The notes under the pieces were generated by a model. It did no database searches, was not told where the DNA came from, and worked only from the letters and a program-made list of their open reading frames with translations. Positions 14,920 through 26,050 of a stretch of DNA of 64,000 nt are shown in pieces. Numbering within the stretch: position 1 is the first letter of the stretch; every line of letters begins with the position of its first letter. The DNA comes from Gymnogyps californianus (lineage: Eukaryota; Chordata; Aves; Accipitriformes; Cathartidae). The DNA lies in assembly GCF_018139145.2 (NCBI RefSeq), contig NC_059486.1, positions 9,362,001 through 9,426,000 of the forward strand. Direction: 5' to 3'. Both the position numbers and the translations under genes were made by a program.

Positions 14920-15035
14920 CAGTATGGTGTGCCCCAGAGGGGCATGGGCTGGGGGCTTGGGAAGCAGAAGCTCTGCTCTGTGCGGTGTGACTTCTCCAGG
15001 CCTCGTTTTTTCTTCTCAAAATGGTCTATGGTAAC
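14920..15035 (+). repeat. MIR-like SINE relic
   Basis: The order 'gggcttgggaagcagaag', 'tgtgacttctcc' and 'cctcgttttttcttctcaaaatgg' follows the core and 3' part of the MIR SINE consensus (ends of the 'clinical' phrases: exclusion of acceptor arm, TGTGACCTTGGG, CTCAGTTTCC, AAAATGG). It is strongly diverged. The assignment is from memory of the consensus, not a search. Confidence 0.55.
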
Positions 15036-15672
15036 ATATATACATCAGTGAGCAAGCACAAAAGGAAATTGTGAATCTCAGGATGTAGCTGCCTACCAAG
15101 GTGACATCTTAGATGGAGCAGATCTGTTTTGCAAATATTTCAGCAAGTGCATGCCTGTACAACAAACGTCATGCATTTGTTATTGCTGCACAAACTGCAA
15201 AATCAGAGAGGGTGGCAAGTGCTCTTTGTATGGGCAAATGCAAAATGCGCTTGAGTGTGTTCTGGTTTTAAAAGTATGAGATCTAATTATGAGTTAAGAG
15301 CAGACCTTCTGATGGTTCTCCTGGGAGCACAGACAGGCTATAGTATTGTGGGCCTTCTCCAGGTTGTTTTTGAGCAAAGTCAATTGATATTCCTTTGGTT
15401 TTCAAGAGATGCTTTTAACCTTCCAGAGAATGAGAGCCACTACAAGTCTGTGTGCGTGCAGATACACTTTGGTTTTCACTGAGTTGATGGGAAGTTTCCT
15501 CCTCCTAGCTATCTTGCTTCTTTTGAGCTTTTACCACATCTTTGTTCGGGGTTAGAAAGAACAAAGCCTGCAAGTCCCTATATGCTGGAGAGCAATGAGG
15601 AGAGGACACTCTTCAGTGTATTTTACCTCCCAGTGGCTGCTTGAGTTTTAATTCTTTCTTTCTTCTCTCCAG

Positions 15673-15839
15673 GTGCAAACAGATGACCTACCCAGATGAC
15701 CTGCCCCAGATCTCTGTGGTCTTTATATTTGTAAACGAGGCGCTCTCTGTCATCCTGCGCTCTGTGCACAGCGTTGTGAATCACACCCCATCGCACTTGC
15801 TTAAGGAGATCATTCTGGTGGATGACAACAGTGACAATG
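15673..15839 (+). CDS. GALNT9: GALNT9 exon A: start of GT-A catalytic domain
   Basis: This 167-bp internal exon starts with the third base of an Arg codon and ends with the first base of a Val codon (phases 2 and 1), encoding 55 complete codons beginning [17 protein letters not shown]. It forms the first part of the GT-A fold. FVNEAL at 15728-15745 stands where most GalNAc-transferases have FHNEAW, and VDDNSDN near the 3' end is the usual nucleotide-sugar-binding strand. The acceptor is strong. The donor, ATG|GTGAAC, is weak because +5 is A instead of G, but it is the only nearby one that joins in frame to exon B: using the GT at 15850 would add 10 bases and break the frame. His-to-Val and Trp-to-Leu in the NEA motif are typical of the GALNT8/9/17/18 group as I recall it. 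Confidence 0.95.
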
Positions 15840-16049
15840 GTGAACATACGTAACTTTTCCTCTAAGTACTGTATCCTGTGTGGTTAATGGACAGGAAATG
15901 TAAATCAAAGGGAGTATGGTCACTACTAGCTGAAATGCTTTTTTTTTTTAACGTTGGGATGAAACAGTATTGAGTCATTCTGCATTTAAACAGCCGGGGG
16001 AGGAAGGTCATACATGCAACCACTGATTTATGGCTAATAAGCTAGATCA

Positions 16050-16105
16050 TAAGTTGGTGTAAATTAATGCACCTCTATTGAAGTCAGTAGAATTTACAAG
16101 AGTTT
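16050..16105. repeat. Old palindromic amniote repeat relic (GGTGTAAAT type)
   Basis: 'gttggtgtaaattaatgcac' then 'ctctattgaagtcagtagaa' resembles the arm and centre of an old amniote palindrome (GGTGTAAATC...CTCCATTGAAGTCAATGG). The second arm is decayed. Confidence 0.45.
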
Positions 16106-16457
16106 GTGTTTGTTGATGAGAGGATTGATTGAGCCACTTGCACAAAGCTCTGAGTAAATATTAACTATTTGTATAACAAATAAACATTATGTGGATAAAC
16201 CCTGCTGATTTCATTGAAATCCTCACAGGATGAATGACATTTGTATAGGCAATCTTAATATAGAAATTATACTTTTCTCCAAATTTTCAGATCCAGAGGA
16301 ATATAATCATTAATAGACTAAAAGTTTAAATTCTGCTTCCAAGGAAAAGTGGGGCTACAGATTCTCCTTAAAGATAGTTTCTAGTCTTTTACATGGCAGC
16401 ACACTCTGCTTCTTCATGATTTAAACAGGTGTTGATAATATCAGATTTTGAGTCTGA

Positions 16458-16481
16458 TTTTTTTTTTTTTTTTTTTTTTTT
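16458..16481. repeat. Poly(T) run
   Basis: 24 consecutive T in the intron between exons A and B. It may be the reverse-strand tail of a lost retroposed sequence, but no target duplications or body were recognised. Confidence 0.95.
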
Positions 16482-17504
16482 GAGGTAGGGAGTAAATTAG
16501 ACTAAGAGAATGAAACCGAATGGGCACAAAGCACATGCAACTTTCAGGTCATCTGGTTCATTAATGTAAAAATGACACTTCTGTTACGCCAATCAAAACT
16601 CAAAATATTGGTGAGCATATAGGGTGCTGTTGATCAACATATTTCACAGGACGGCTGGGTTCGAAGACCTTTTAGGATACAGGTGACTAGCAGTGTTGTT
16701 GTGTTTTAAGTTGTTATACCTTAGACTTCTAGAACTGTTGCATCTTCTCAAATCATATTTGTTAAAATTAGGCTCAAGTTTAGCATTTCCTCCACAGATC
16801 AACAGCTTTAAATCTTTCAGTTTTAAGCTGCTGTTCCTCTTCAAGGTCCTCGAAGAGAAAGGAGGGTTGAGAGAACAAATCACTAAACCAAAAAGAAGTT
16901 CAAAAACCTGTAGATTTAAGAAACCTTTTGTCCAATTCTGCTTTCAGTTACGGCAGTGTAACCTATGGAGTAATTATGTGAAATTGCAAAGTGTTTGAGT
17001 CAATGTAATACAGAGGAGAATTGGACTCACTGTTTCTCAGTGAACTCTTATATGGCTTTTCTGTCATTCTTCTAGATAACTGGAGATTTATCAGGTCTTT
17101 GATTCCGATGATAATGATTCTACTGTGTAATATAGATCAGAAGAATGAGGCTTCTGATGTCCTGGAAGCTTCTACTAGTTTTCCTAATAAATATATTTGA
17201 GTAAAAGCCTCATTATGAATAAGTTGCAGTGTAAATGAATTACCAAACTAGATTGATGTAAAAAAATAGAGAGGCCATTTTGGTAATTTGCCTGTTTATA
17301 AACCTATTGAAATGAAGCTGAATAAAGGAGTGAATGAGTTCTGCTCTGTCTGTGGTTGAATGCCTGAAAATGAACAAAAGAGAAGTCTATTTGAAATCTT
17401 CAATACCCATTTAGTTCAACAGGGAAGAAGCCTGGTATTGAGGAGTCTTAATTATATTTGAGGGAAAACCCTTAAAATTAAGGGAAATTAATTGTGATCT
17501 GAAT

Positions 17505-17540
17505 TAGGTCTTGACCCAAAATCCATTGAGGTTATTTTTC
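17505..17540. repeat. Old palindromic amniote repeat fragment
   Basis: 'aggtcttgacccaaaatcca' followed by 'ttgaggtta' resembles the same GGGCCTGATCCAAAACCCATTGAAGTCA arm as at 5407. It is short, so confidence is limited. Confidence 0.35.
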
Positions 17541-17954
17541 AAACTTAATGAATAGCATAAATCAGAAAAAAAATCACCGAACTCCCATGTTACACTGCTG
17601 TAAGGTCAGAATTGCTCCTCCAGAGGCCAGTTGTAACCTAATGCAAATCATCAGAGAATTAGAATAATAATTATTTAAAATATTTAAACAAACTACCTCT
17701 TCAAAACAATACTCAAATCCATCAGGCCATATTAAGCCTGTGCAAGTCTCTGATGTGTAGAGAGCTTCTCTGAGCGGATACCCCTGGAACTGGTCCATGC
17801 CACAACTGCGGTACTTGGTTTGTGTCTGTGAGACTGACTAAGGGTTTAGGAATATTTAAGGATTTCTTTCTGTTGCAGAATAAATCAAAGTAAAACATAA
17901 CGTTGCAGGGCTTTTCTCATTCTGAATATTTGTGTGGGTTTTTTTGTCCTGCAG

Positions 17955-18129
17955 TTGAGCTAAAATTTAATCTGGACCAGTATGTCAATAAAAGATACCC
18001 AGGTCTGGTGAAAATAGTGCGCAATAACAAACGAGAAGGACTGATTCGAGCCAGAATCCAAGGCTGGAAAGCAGCAACCTCTCCTGTCGTCGGGTTCTTT
18101 GATGCTCATGTTGAGTTCAACATTGGCTG
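17955..18129 (+). CDS. GALNT9: GALNT9 exon B: DxH-containing part of catalytic domain
   Basis: This 175-bp exon (phases 1 and 2) completes the Val codon from exon A, encodes 57 codons beginning ELKFNLDQYVNKRYPG, and ends with the TG of a Trp codon before a consensus donor (CTG|GTAAGT). It carries REGLIRARIQGWKAAT, the conserved family segment near the UDP-sugar site, and GFFDAHVEF, whose Asp-Ala-His at 18101-18109 is the metal-binding DxH motif. Most active family members have Asp-Ser-His; Ala at the middle place is what I recall for GALNT9 and close relatives. Conserved differences from human GALNT9 (for example NNKREG for NSRREG, FNIGW for FNTGW) suit a bird orthologue. Confidence 0.96.
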
Positions 18130-18709
18130 GTAAGTTGTTGGCTGTTCCCACAGGGAGAGCAGGACTGTTACACTGTGCCCTGTGTCTCAAAGGCTGTGAA
18201 AGAGATTTGCTCAGCAACAGGGGAGCTGAAAAACTATAAGGATGAGATGGCTGTAGGCTGTTGTTATCACATTAGCAATTACTTTTGAATAAAATTCTTG
18301 ATTATTGCAACATTGCCGACATTCTTCTGCAATGGCCGCAGGATCCATTAAAAAGTTGTTGTGCCTGCTCTAGTACAGCTCAATGGAGAGAGGAGTAATT
18401 TAAACCACAAGGAATACAAAACCTCCAAAGCAGTCAAATGGGGAGACACCATTAAGGAGGCTCTGGGCTGCAGGCAGATGCATGCTTTCAGGTACTTTTT
18501 TTAATCTCCTTGTCATTTTCTATCATTTCTTCTTAGAAACCTGAACACCAATCTGATTTCCTCATAAATTTTCTTGCATTTACATTTGAGGGAAACATTG
18601 AATTATTTCCTGCATTTTTAATGGGGCTTGAAATTAGCACGCCTTTCCTCATCCCCTTTGTTTTGCAAGGGAGCAGTATTGACTGTGGGAAGCACAGTTT
18701 TGGGCTTAA

Positions 18710-18765
18710 TGGGCCAGATCTGCAGTTGGACTAAATCTTTGTAGCACCACTTAGTGGCCTATATT
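18710..18765. repeat. Old palindromic amniote repeat relic (GGGCCAGATC type)
   Basis: 'gggccagatctgcagttgga' then 'ctaaatctttgtagcaccac' follows the arm GGGCCAGATCCTCAGCTGGTGTAAATCAGCATAGCTCC, which I recall as a widespread old amniote palindrome. The second arm is not clear. Confidence 0.5.
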
Positions 18766-19163
18766 GGGCATTACTGGAAGTCAGGACTGAAGGCACTGAG
18801 ATGTACAGTCAGCTGAAAAAGGGCTGCTGGGACCTTCAGTATGTAAAATGTCTATTTTCCAAAGATAGTCTGGTATTTTATAATGATGATGCAGGGTTAT
18901 GGTGGAGCTGATTATGCTCTGCAGTTCTGGGAGATATCCCCAAATTAAAACTAAAAATAGCTGTACTTACAACCAGAGAGAAACTTAATTGCAAAGGAGT
19001 GGAGTGTTTATTTTTATATGTTCGTGAATATCTTTATAAAATGGAAGATGCAATAAAATAAGTCTTGTAGTGCACCTGGTTTATGTTCACCCCATTTTTT
19101 TCCCCAGGACTATGAAAGACTATAATAGCAGTTGTAGCAATTTTCTAGAAGCTTAAGAGCTGG

Positions 19164-19184
19164 TTTTATTTATTTATTTATTTA
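19164..19184. repeat. (TTTA)n microsatellite
   Basis: About five perfect TTTA units. Confidence 0.95.
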
Positions 19185-22100
19185 CATTTAAAGCAACTAG
19201 ATCTTTCAAATCATTGCAAATGTTCATGTAGGGTAGTATCAGCTACTGGACAGAATCAGGGACTGGGGAGAGCATGCTCTGGGTGCCGTTCCCATTGCTT
19301 GTCCTGCCCAAGATGCATTTTTCTGAGCCTTGCATAGAATTTTGTTATCACTTCTATAAAGGACATTGAGATCTTACTGAAGTACCCAGAGAAGCTAGGC
19401 AATGGCGTCAGTAAGCAGGAAAGGGTTTTGTGGTTGCTTTTGGTTTTGTTTGGTTTTTTTTTTTAACCTTACTGCTTTGCATTAATGTCAGAAAGGGTTG
19501 AAATCAGCATAGCAAGAACCTAGACCACTCAGTAAATGAGAGTGTGTGTATATCCGAGATAAAAAGTGTTTGCGTTTACTGCATCCTCCCTGGTGTACTC
19601 TCCTTTCAACAAGTGCGCTTAAGTCTCGGTAATTCTGCTGAGCCAGTCTGTGCAGCTGCTTTGAGACCACTTGGCTTCTGGAGTAGCCGCAGAGGATGAA
19701 TGAGAATAGCAAACGCGCACCAGAAGAATCACGTATCCCTTTGTTTCAGAGCCGCACGTGGCGGCTCAGAGTGTTCACTTGCGGTGCTTCTCCTGTTGTT
19801 CCCCTCAACCTTTGGGGCTGCTGACAGCCATCTCAAACCTTGTTCTACCTGTTTCCTCCTAGTTTTCATTCTGTCCACCTGTGCACATGCGGTTGCCTGT
19901 CATCTCAATTTTCATCTCATCCTCTTTTACTAGGAGGGATTGGAAGTCCTTCCATCTGGACTGCTTTATTTTTTCCCACCAGGTTAACATTACCTCTACT
20001 CCATAATCCTATAAACTTGGTAGTCATGCGGGAGTATCTTGTTAAAGTACTGCTGTTCTATTCTCCTACTAAGTCTCATCTTGCAGGAATATTTCTCCCC
20101 ATTTTCAATGTATATTCATGTATTCAGAGGCCACACAGATTGCTCCCACTCAAAGCTGTCTATGGATTATTTGTGAGGCAATTAAAAAGAAGCCAATTCC
20201 TTTACCACAAAAAAGAGTATTAGCTTTCTGTTTGGTTTGTGTTCCATCTAAAAGTCAAGTACCTGCAATGCAATTTTAGTCTTCCAATCTATGGCTGCTT
20301 TACCTGCTTAATCAGTTGGCAGATTAATTCATAAAGAATCAGAGAAGGACTTCGCTTTCTCATGAAAAATGCAGGACTCTGACAACAAAAAAACTTTTCT
20401 TTAAACAATAGTCGCCCCATTTATGGGTGAGCTTTTGCCTTATATCACACTATAGCATTTTACAGGCTCTCACAGCATTACTCTCTAGGGACACTTCTTC
20501 TAAACTAAAATACAATCTGGTAGGATATAAAAAAAATACTCTACAACCTGGCATGTCAAATTAACTATTGAATTATTTATTTTGCTGTGCTTAATTGCTG
20601 CTTTTTTGCTTCTCAGGTATTGAAATGTATTAGCACAGAGCAGAGAGAGCAGAGATTTTCTACTGACCTGTTCCCCTTAAGGCTTTTGATAGTGTGAGCC
20701 CATACTGCCGCTGTGAGAGCAAAAGTGGAGAGGACTAGCTGAAAGGGAGGCCATTACTATTAATTATCAACTGGAATTTTAAATTAAAATTACATGATAA
20801 TGTATGAGTACAGCTCGTGTAAAATTCTACCTGTCCTGCAGTAGAACCTTGTCTGTTTTTAATGGTTACTTAATGTCAATAGGAGTCAGCATCTTGAGTC
20901 AGCAACCCAGCAGAACCAATAGGTATGAAAAGGTCCTGTACATTCCTCTCTGAGGGTATATTTAAGCTTGTATAGTTCAGTTTTCCCTTCAGTCCTCTGA
21001 AGATTTCAGCATTCCTGCTCTGACTTTTCTATTAGGTCCACCCACTGTGCATTAAGCAACACACAGTAACACTGAGTACAGACCATTGCATCCTGGCTGC
21101 TAATTGTGTTGCAGAAGATGTAGAGCATTGTATAGACTCCCGTCTTTGAGAGATGGGAAAGAATAACATGACAAGGAGAAGAGAACCTCACTACATTGTA
21201 TCTGGGAGCAGGAAAGAGAGATAGCAGAGATGGGGTGTTAATTCTCTGGGTGAGAAAAAGGACACATTGAGTGAAGGAGAGCAAAAATCAGCAAGTGAAA
21301 GGCAGAGACCACAATATATTAGCAGCCATAAAGAGGGTGCTAGGAGCCATAAAAGAAGACATAATGATGGAGTATTATACTTGCATTCTATCTTAGGAAT
21401 TGCTTTTGCTCCTATCACAAAGGTAGTATCAGAGCACTGAATGGAGTTATGCAGTACTGTAGTAATTAAAATTTTGCCAGACAAAGGGGGAGTATCAATA
21501 AGGAAGCAGTGGAGTAAGAGGATTTAATCGTAAGATTTCAATATACCAGAGAAACAGAGACAACCCAACATGAGAAAGAGGACCTGAAATATAAGCCGAG
21601 TATCCATCAGATTGTGCCACACACATCCCATCGTTATGGATTATCCCTGAAGTTGGCAGTGTTCTAAAAAAATATAGAAAACTGGTATTTTAATGAACTA
21701 AGAAGAAGAGCTAAAGATCAAGATCCCTAGGTCTATGGATGATACTTTGCAGATGCTATTTTATACTGTAATAGGTAGTGCAATTTGCTGTAGTGGCCGT
21801 AAGCAATGGATTCTTAAGAAAGTGTGTAAAGGAAAAAGGAAGTTGATTTCCTCCTAATCTTCTACTGACTCTGTAACAGAGCATGGTTATGCCCCCCTGA
21901 AAGCTCCCTTGTTAATATTTTCATGCAATGTACTCGAAGCCAATCTCTACCAGCAGGTAAACTCCCTGTCCCCCCTGTTCAAGCTCAGGTGGCTCTTCGG
22001 GGACCTGGCAAGGTCCAGGTGGTTCTTTCCTTCTAGTGAGAGAAGTGCTGAAGGTGAGGGTGAAATTACGTTTGCAGTCCTTCTGTGCAGTCGCTCCCCT

Positions 22101-24002
22101 CTGGAGGGGTTCAAGCCTATCACTCCTGCTCAGGACATGGTTCATCGCAGCATCCCTGGTACCATGCTATGTTTGACCTGGGAAGTTTTATTTATGCAAA
22201 TGCAAAGGAAAGGACATGTGTTTATTAAGGGAGTTTTTTCTCATCCAAAGCCTCTACCATCACTTAGGAACAATTTGGTAACTTAACAGAATACATGTTT
22301 TAGATAGCAAAAGTGAACTAATATTGTCTGAGTGAAGAGGGGAGCATGCAACATAAGCCATGTGGGCCTTTCAGATTCATGGGACAGTGCCAGCTTACAT
22401 ACAGAGGACATGCCAGAAAAGCAACTTCAACTATTCATCTACCTAAACAACCTAGAGTGTTCACTGAGGCATCCTCATTGCTTTTCAGTGGTGCAGAAAA
22501 GAGCTATTCAGATTTGGCAGCCAAAGAGCTGATCTTTAACTCTCCAGCAGGCGTTTATGCTGCGTTCGCTCCGTTCTGGCTGGGGGCTGCAGGGCTGAAA
22601 CCTCCCCGGGGCACACAGGAATGCTGATAGAGATGTCAGGTAGAACAGATGGGGAATTTCTCTCTCCTCTTAGAGACTGAGGAAGGGAGTATGAATTTTT
22701 TTTTTTTTTTAGTTCTCTGAACACTTGTTTACAGGAAAGGCATTCTGCATGAAATATTCCTCAACTGGCCTCAGTGAAGAATTATGTATGTCAGTAGATC
22801 TGCTTGTCTGATAAATGTATATCGCCAGTGAAAATCACATGCAAAATAAGCTTTCAGTTAACATAGATTTTTTTTCTTACATTTCTGTGTTAACTTTTTA
22901 CTTCATGGTACCTGACAGTGGTACAGCCAGAGTAAACTACAGTGTTAGACCCACTGAGCCATAAAATCTAGCAGATGAGACCATGTTGTCTTTCATTTAT
23001 GTCTTATAAGGACTCTTCCTTAAGTCCTTGCAAGAAACAAAAAAAGAAATTCTGATTTGTGAAAGGGGGAAAATAAAGGTTGGATTTTTTAATGTTAGTT
23101 CTTCATTTTTTTATTGGAGTAAAAATTAGAATAGTGATGGTGGAGAGGAAAAAAAGACATGTTTATCTCAAAAGAACACAGAGGTTAGGGTATTTGGGTA
23201 CCCACTTGGGACAGGGCAGAATTTAAGAGAGACGTTTGCCAATGCAATTCCTGTCATTTAGGAAAGGATTTACTTTTGGACAAATTCAGAAAAAGTGACA
23301 TTTTGGGGTGGGGGTAGGGAAGCGAGTTATTGACAAATGCCTAGTACAATCATTCTGATTAAGAACTGAAAAGTATTCTGGGTCCCCTCCTCAGATGATG
23401 CGTGTTAGCAAAGCACCCCTGAAGTTGTGAAGTCCATTGAAGTAGAAGAGTTGGACAGCAGAGGATCTGGCCTGCAGCATGCATGTGGTTCCTCTTAGAT
23501 CACGTGCATTTATTCCTGTGTTGTGCCTTTTTAAAAGTCTGCTTGAAGTCAGCAGGTGTTTTTACATATTTAAAAAGGTGAATTATATAATCATGCGTGC
23601 TGAGGGGCTCATTACTAACTTGTTTTTGTCTGGTTTTTATCTGGAAGAAGCTGTTCTTTTTAGCGTTGTGAAAAATCAGACTTCCCCATTGGCATGAAAT
23701 CTCCGGCAATCTGATAAAGATGTAAGACAGCATACAATTTTTGTTTGCTGTGGTTTCCCGTGGGGTTTGAGCTGCTCTGAATTGGCCCAATATTAAACAC
23801 AGAATGCATATGTGTTCAGAGATCGACTTACAATGGGATTAGGGAAGCCCGTGTGATCACAGTATGACCCCTGCCTTTGCTCTCAGTCTTCTTGCAGGCT
23901 TATTCTATACTCTGGGTTAAATTCTGCCTTCCAACTCTGTTCCTAACTCTAATGTTTTTCTTGGAAGCACTTATTCTTTGAGGCCCACAGTACTGGCATT
24001 GC

Positions 24003-24052
24003 TGGAGCTCCCACTGAAGTCATCATGGGTGCTCAACACCTTGGAAAATCCA
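24003..24052. repeat. Old amniote repeat relic (GGGTGCTCAGCACC type)
   Basis: 'gagctcccactgaagtcatc' followed by 'atgggtgctcaacacc' and 'ttggaaaatcca' matches an old amniote repeat with GAGCTCCCATTGAAGTCAATGG and GGGTGCTCAGCACCT...AAAATCAGGCC parts, from memory. Confidence 0.5.
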
Positions 24053-25984
24053 GTGTTAATCCAGAAATTGACCCAGTGGTATGCAAAAGCATTAAATGCA
24101 TGAAATGCATGTGCTATGTTTAGTGATATGCTCAACAGTCTTGGACAAATCGACACATCCTTTTGTTGTGAATTTGCTCCTGATCTGAGATTCCTTCCAC
24201 AAATTCCCCAAGAAAGTTTCTGCAAGGAGGAGTCACTTACCAAGGCACCTGCTGTGGATGTTGCTCCCAGCACGTCCTTATGCCTGTGGGAAGCCCACCA
24301 AAATCATGGGACAGCGATACGCGTTGTGGAGTTTCAACCAAGCACTGTCAATCGCAGGGCTGAGTCCTGGGAATGAGACTTCAACAGTGTGTTACTGTAT
24401 TTCTGGAACTGCTTCAGAGAAATAAAACCCAAGTGAAAATACCCTTTAGCCTAGTGGAGTCTATAAAAGAACTAAATTTACTGTCCTTTCTCTTCTGGCT
24501 TTAACCATTCACCAGCAATCTATTCAGAGTGAGAGGAGGACACTGACAAATATATATTTTTAGAGAGGCTAGAAGGGAGGAACTTCTTATGTCACTCAAA
24601 TTCCATCCCAACTTGTCTGCTTGGTTTTTATTAGGTGGAAAAAAGAACTGGATGATGTGAAACACTACCTTTAAAGCTGAATCTTTTGATTATATTTAGT
24701 TTACTGAAATCCATCATGTCTGTGAATATGCCTGGGAGAATTTTTCCTCTTGCTCCAGTAAATCACTTGTTAACAATATATGCTACTCCGTGCCTATAAA
24801 GTACGTCGACTCAGATACAAGCTAGGAACCTAATATTTTTGCATCTGTGAAAAATAGAGATGAATCTCAAAATTTGCATCTGGCTTATGTACCTAATCAG
24901 GCAGGGCTGACTCCTGCCTCGCTGCCAGCAGTGGCCATGCAGAAAGGAAATACTCAACCAACATATTGCAGCTTATCAGCATAGCATGTTGAACATACTT
25001 GGACTTCAGCAACCTCTTCCACTCTGTCCTTTTAGTCCTGAGAGCTGCCAGGAGCACCTGACTTCTGCAGATGCACATTGGAAAAAACAAGACAAGGGGA
25101 AAAAAAAACAGGGAAAGAACACTGGTGTCTATAAAGAGGATGAGTAAATCTACATAATAATGTAGCAGCTTAAAATTAGGAAAAAAATTAGAAATTACTG
25201 GGAAAGATTTAATCATAATCCTTCCAAAAACCTGAAGCAATTAGACAAAGCCAGAATTACCAGCCAAGTTGACAAAGGATTTGATGAATGTGCAGCTCAG
25301 CTTATAAAGACAAATACATTGTGTAAGTCTATTGAGCCTAATAGAGCTACTCCAAGGCTGGACTTTGCTAGCAATGAATAGCAATAAAAAAACCCTCATA
25401 TTTCATGGATTACCTAAGATAAGCAATGTAAACACAGTCCATTACCCAGTCCTGTTCAAGCTTATAGTCATTCTTCATTGGCCATTACCTAGGGATCTTG
25501 GCAGGCAGAAAAATAGAGCACAAGCAGTGTTGGTGGTGCAGAGGGCATTGGCAGAATCTGGGATTTGAATGTTCCTGTAGATCTCACTGCAATGAGCTAG
25601 GGCTTGGTGTCTGAATGCCCCGTTGCTATTGCTGCTGTCTGTGATCGGGCAAGACAAGCTGTGAAATCTCACAGGTATACAGTGTTTAATTAAAAGGCTC
25701 TCCATTCCGAGTTTTGCTCAGTAACAGAGAACAACTCTGCACTGGATTTTCTCTTTCCATCTGTGACTCAGAGCCTGCTCTCTTACTTGTGGGTGTGAAC
25801 ATATTTTGGAAGTTAGATAAATGTGCAGTCTGTCCAGATACTGAACCTTTCCTGTCCCTAATACCTGCAGGGACGTGATTTCCACAAATGTGGATACAGA
25901 CAGAGGAAGAAAGTCACCTCCATTGGGGGAGATGGGAGGTTGAGAAAATGAAGTTCCAGCAGCTGCTTTCATACCACTTCATTC

Positions 25985-26050
25985 CATAACCCTGGCATGG
26001 CATTTTACTTCATCTGTAACCTGAGGGTAGAGATATCAACACTTGTTGAA
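25985..26050 (+). repeat. Possible short MIR fragment
   Basis: 'ttacttcatctgtaacctga' followed by 'gggtagagatatcaacactt' resembles the 3' part of MIR (TTCCTCATCTGTAAAATGGGGATAATAATA). It is short and diverged, so chance similarity is possible. Confidence 0.35.

Larger units (their letters stand above)
1..15672 (+). other. GALNT9: Upstream intron of GALNT9 (3' part)
   Basis: This stretch ends in a strong acceptor (pyrimidine-rich TTCTTTCTTTCTTCTCTCCAG, AG at 15671-15672), so it must be the 3' part of an intron whose donor lies before the window. I looked for the expected preceding exon (residues like YGYNAQ or DRISLDR) and did not see it. Short open frames on both strands, such as 6868-7230 minus and 13842-14210 minus, resemble no known protein. 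The region holds old repeat relics near 5.16-5.45 kb, a MIR-like relic near 15.0 kb and a C/G-rich hairpin near 14.68 kb, all listed separately. No promoter or CpG island was recognised. Confidence 0.8.
15840..17954 (+). other. GALNT9: GALNT9 intron between exons A and B
   Basis: This 2.1-kb intron has GT at 15840-15841 and ends in a T-rich tract and TCCTGCAG (AG at 17953-17954). It contains a 24-base T run at 16458-16481 and two short relics of old amniote palindromic repeats near 16.05 and 17.51 kb. The open frames at 16644-16883 (minus) and 16693-16998 (plus) overlap each other, look like low-complexity AT-rich sequence and resemble no protein. Confidence 0.88.

Noticed and set aside
1..15672. 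Upstream GALNT9 exon encoding the stem region
   Set aside because: Searched by eye for YGYNAQ, DRISLDR and DYRPR type coding sequence with splice sites; none was found.
21909..22286. 125-codon plus-strand open frame
   Set aside because: No recognisable protein family, no conserved motif, and a competing minus-strand frame covers the same bases.
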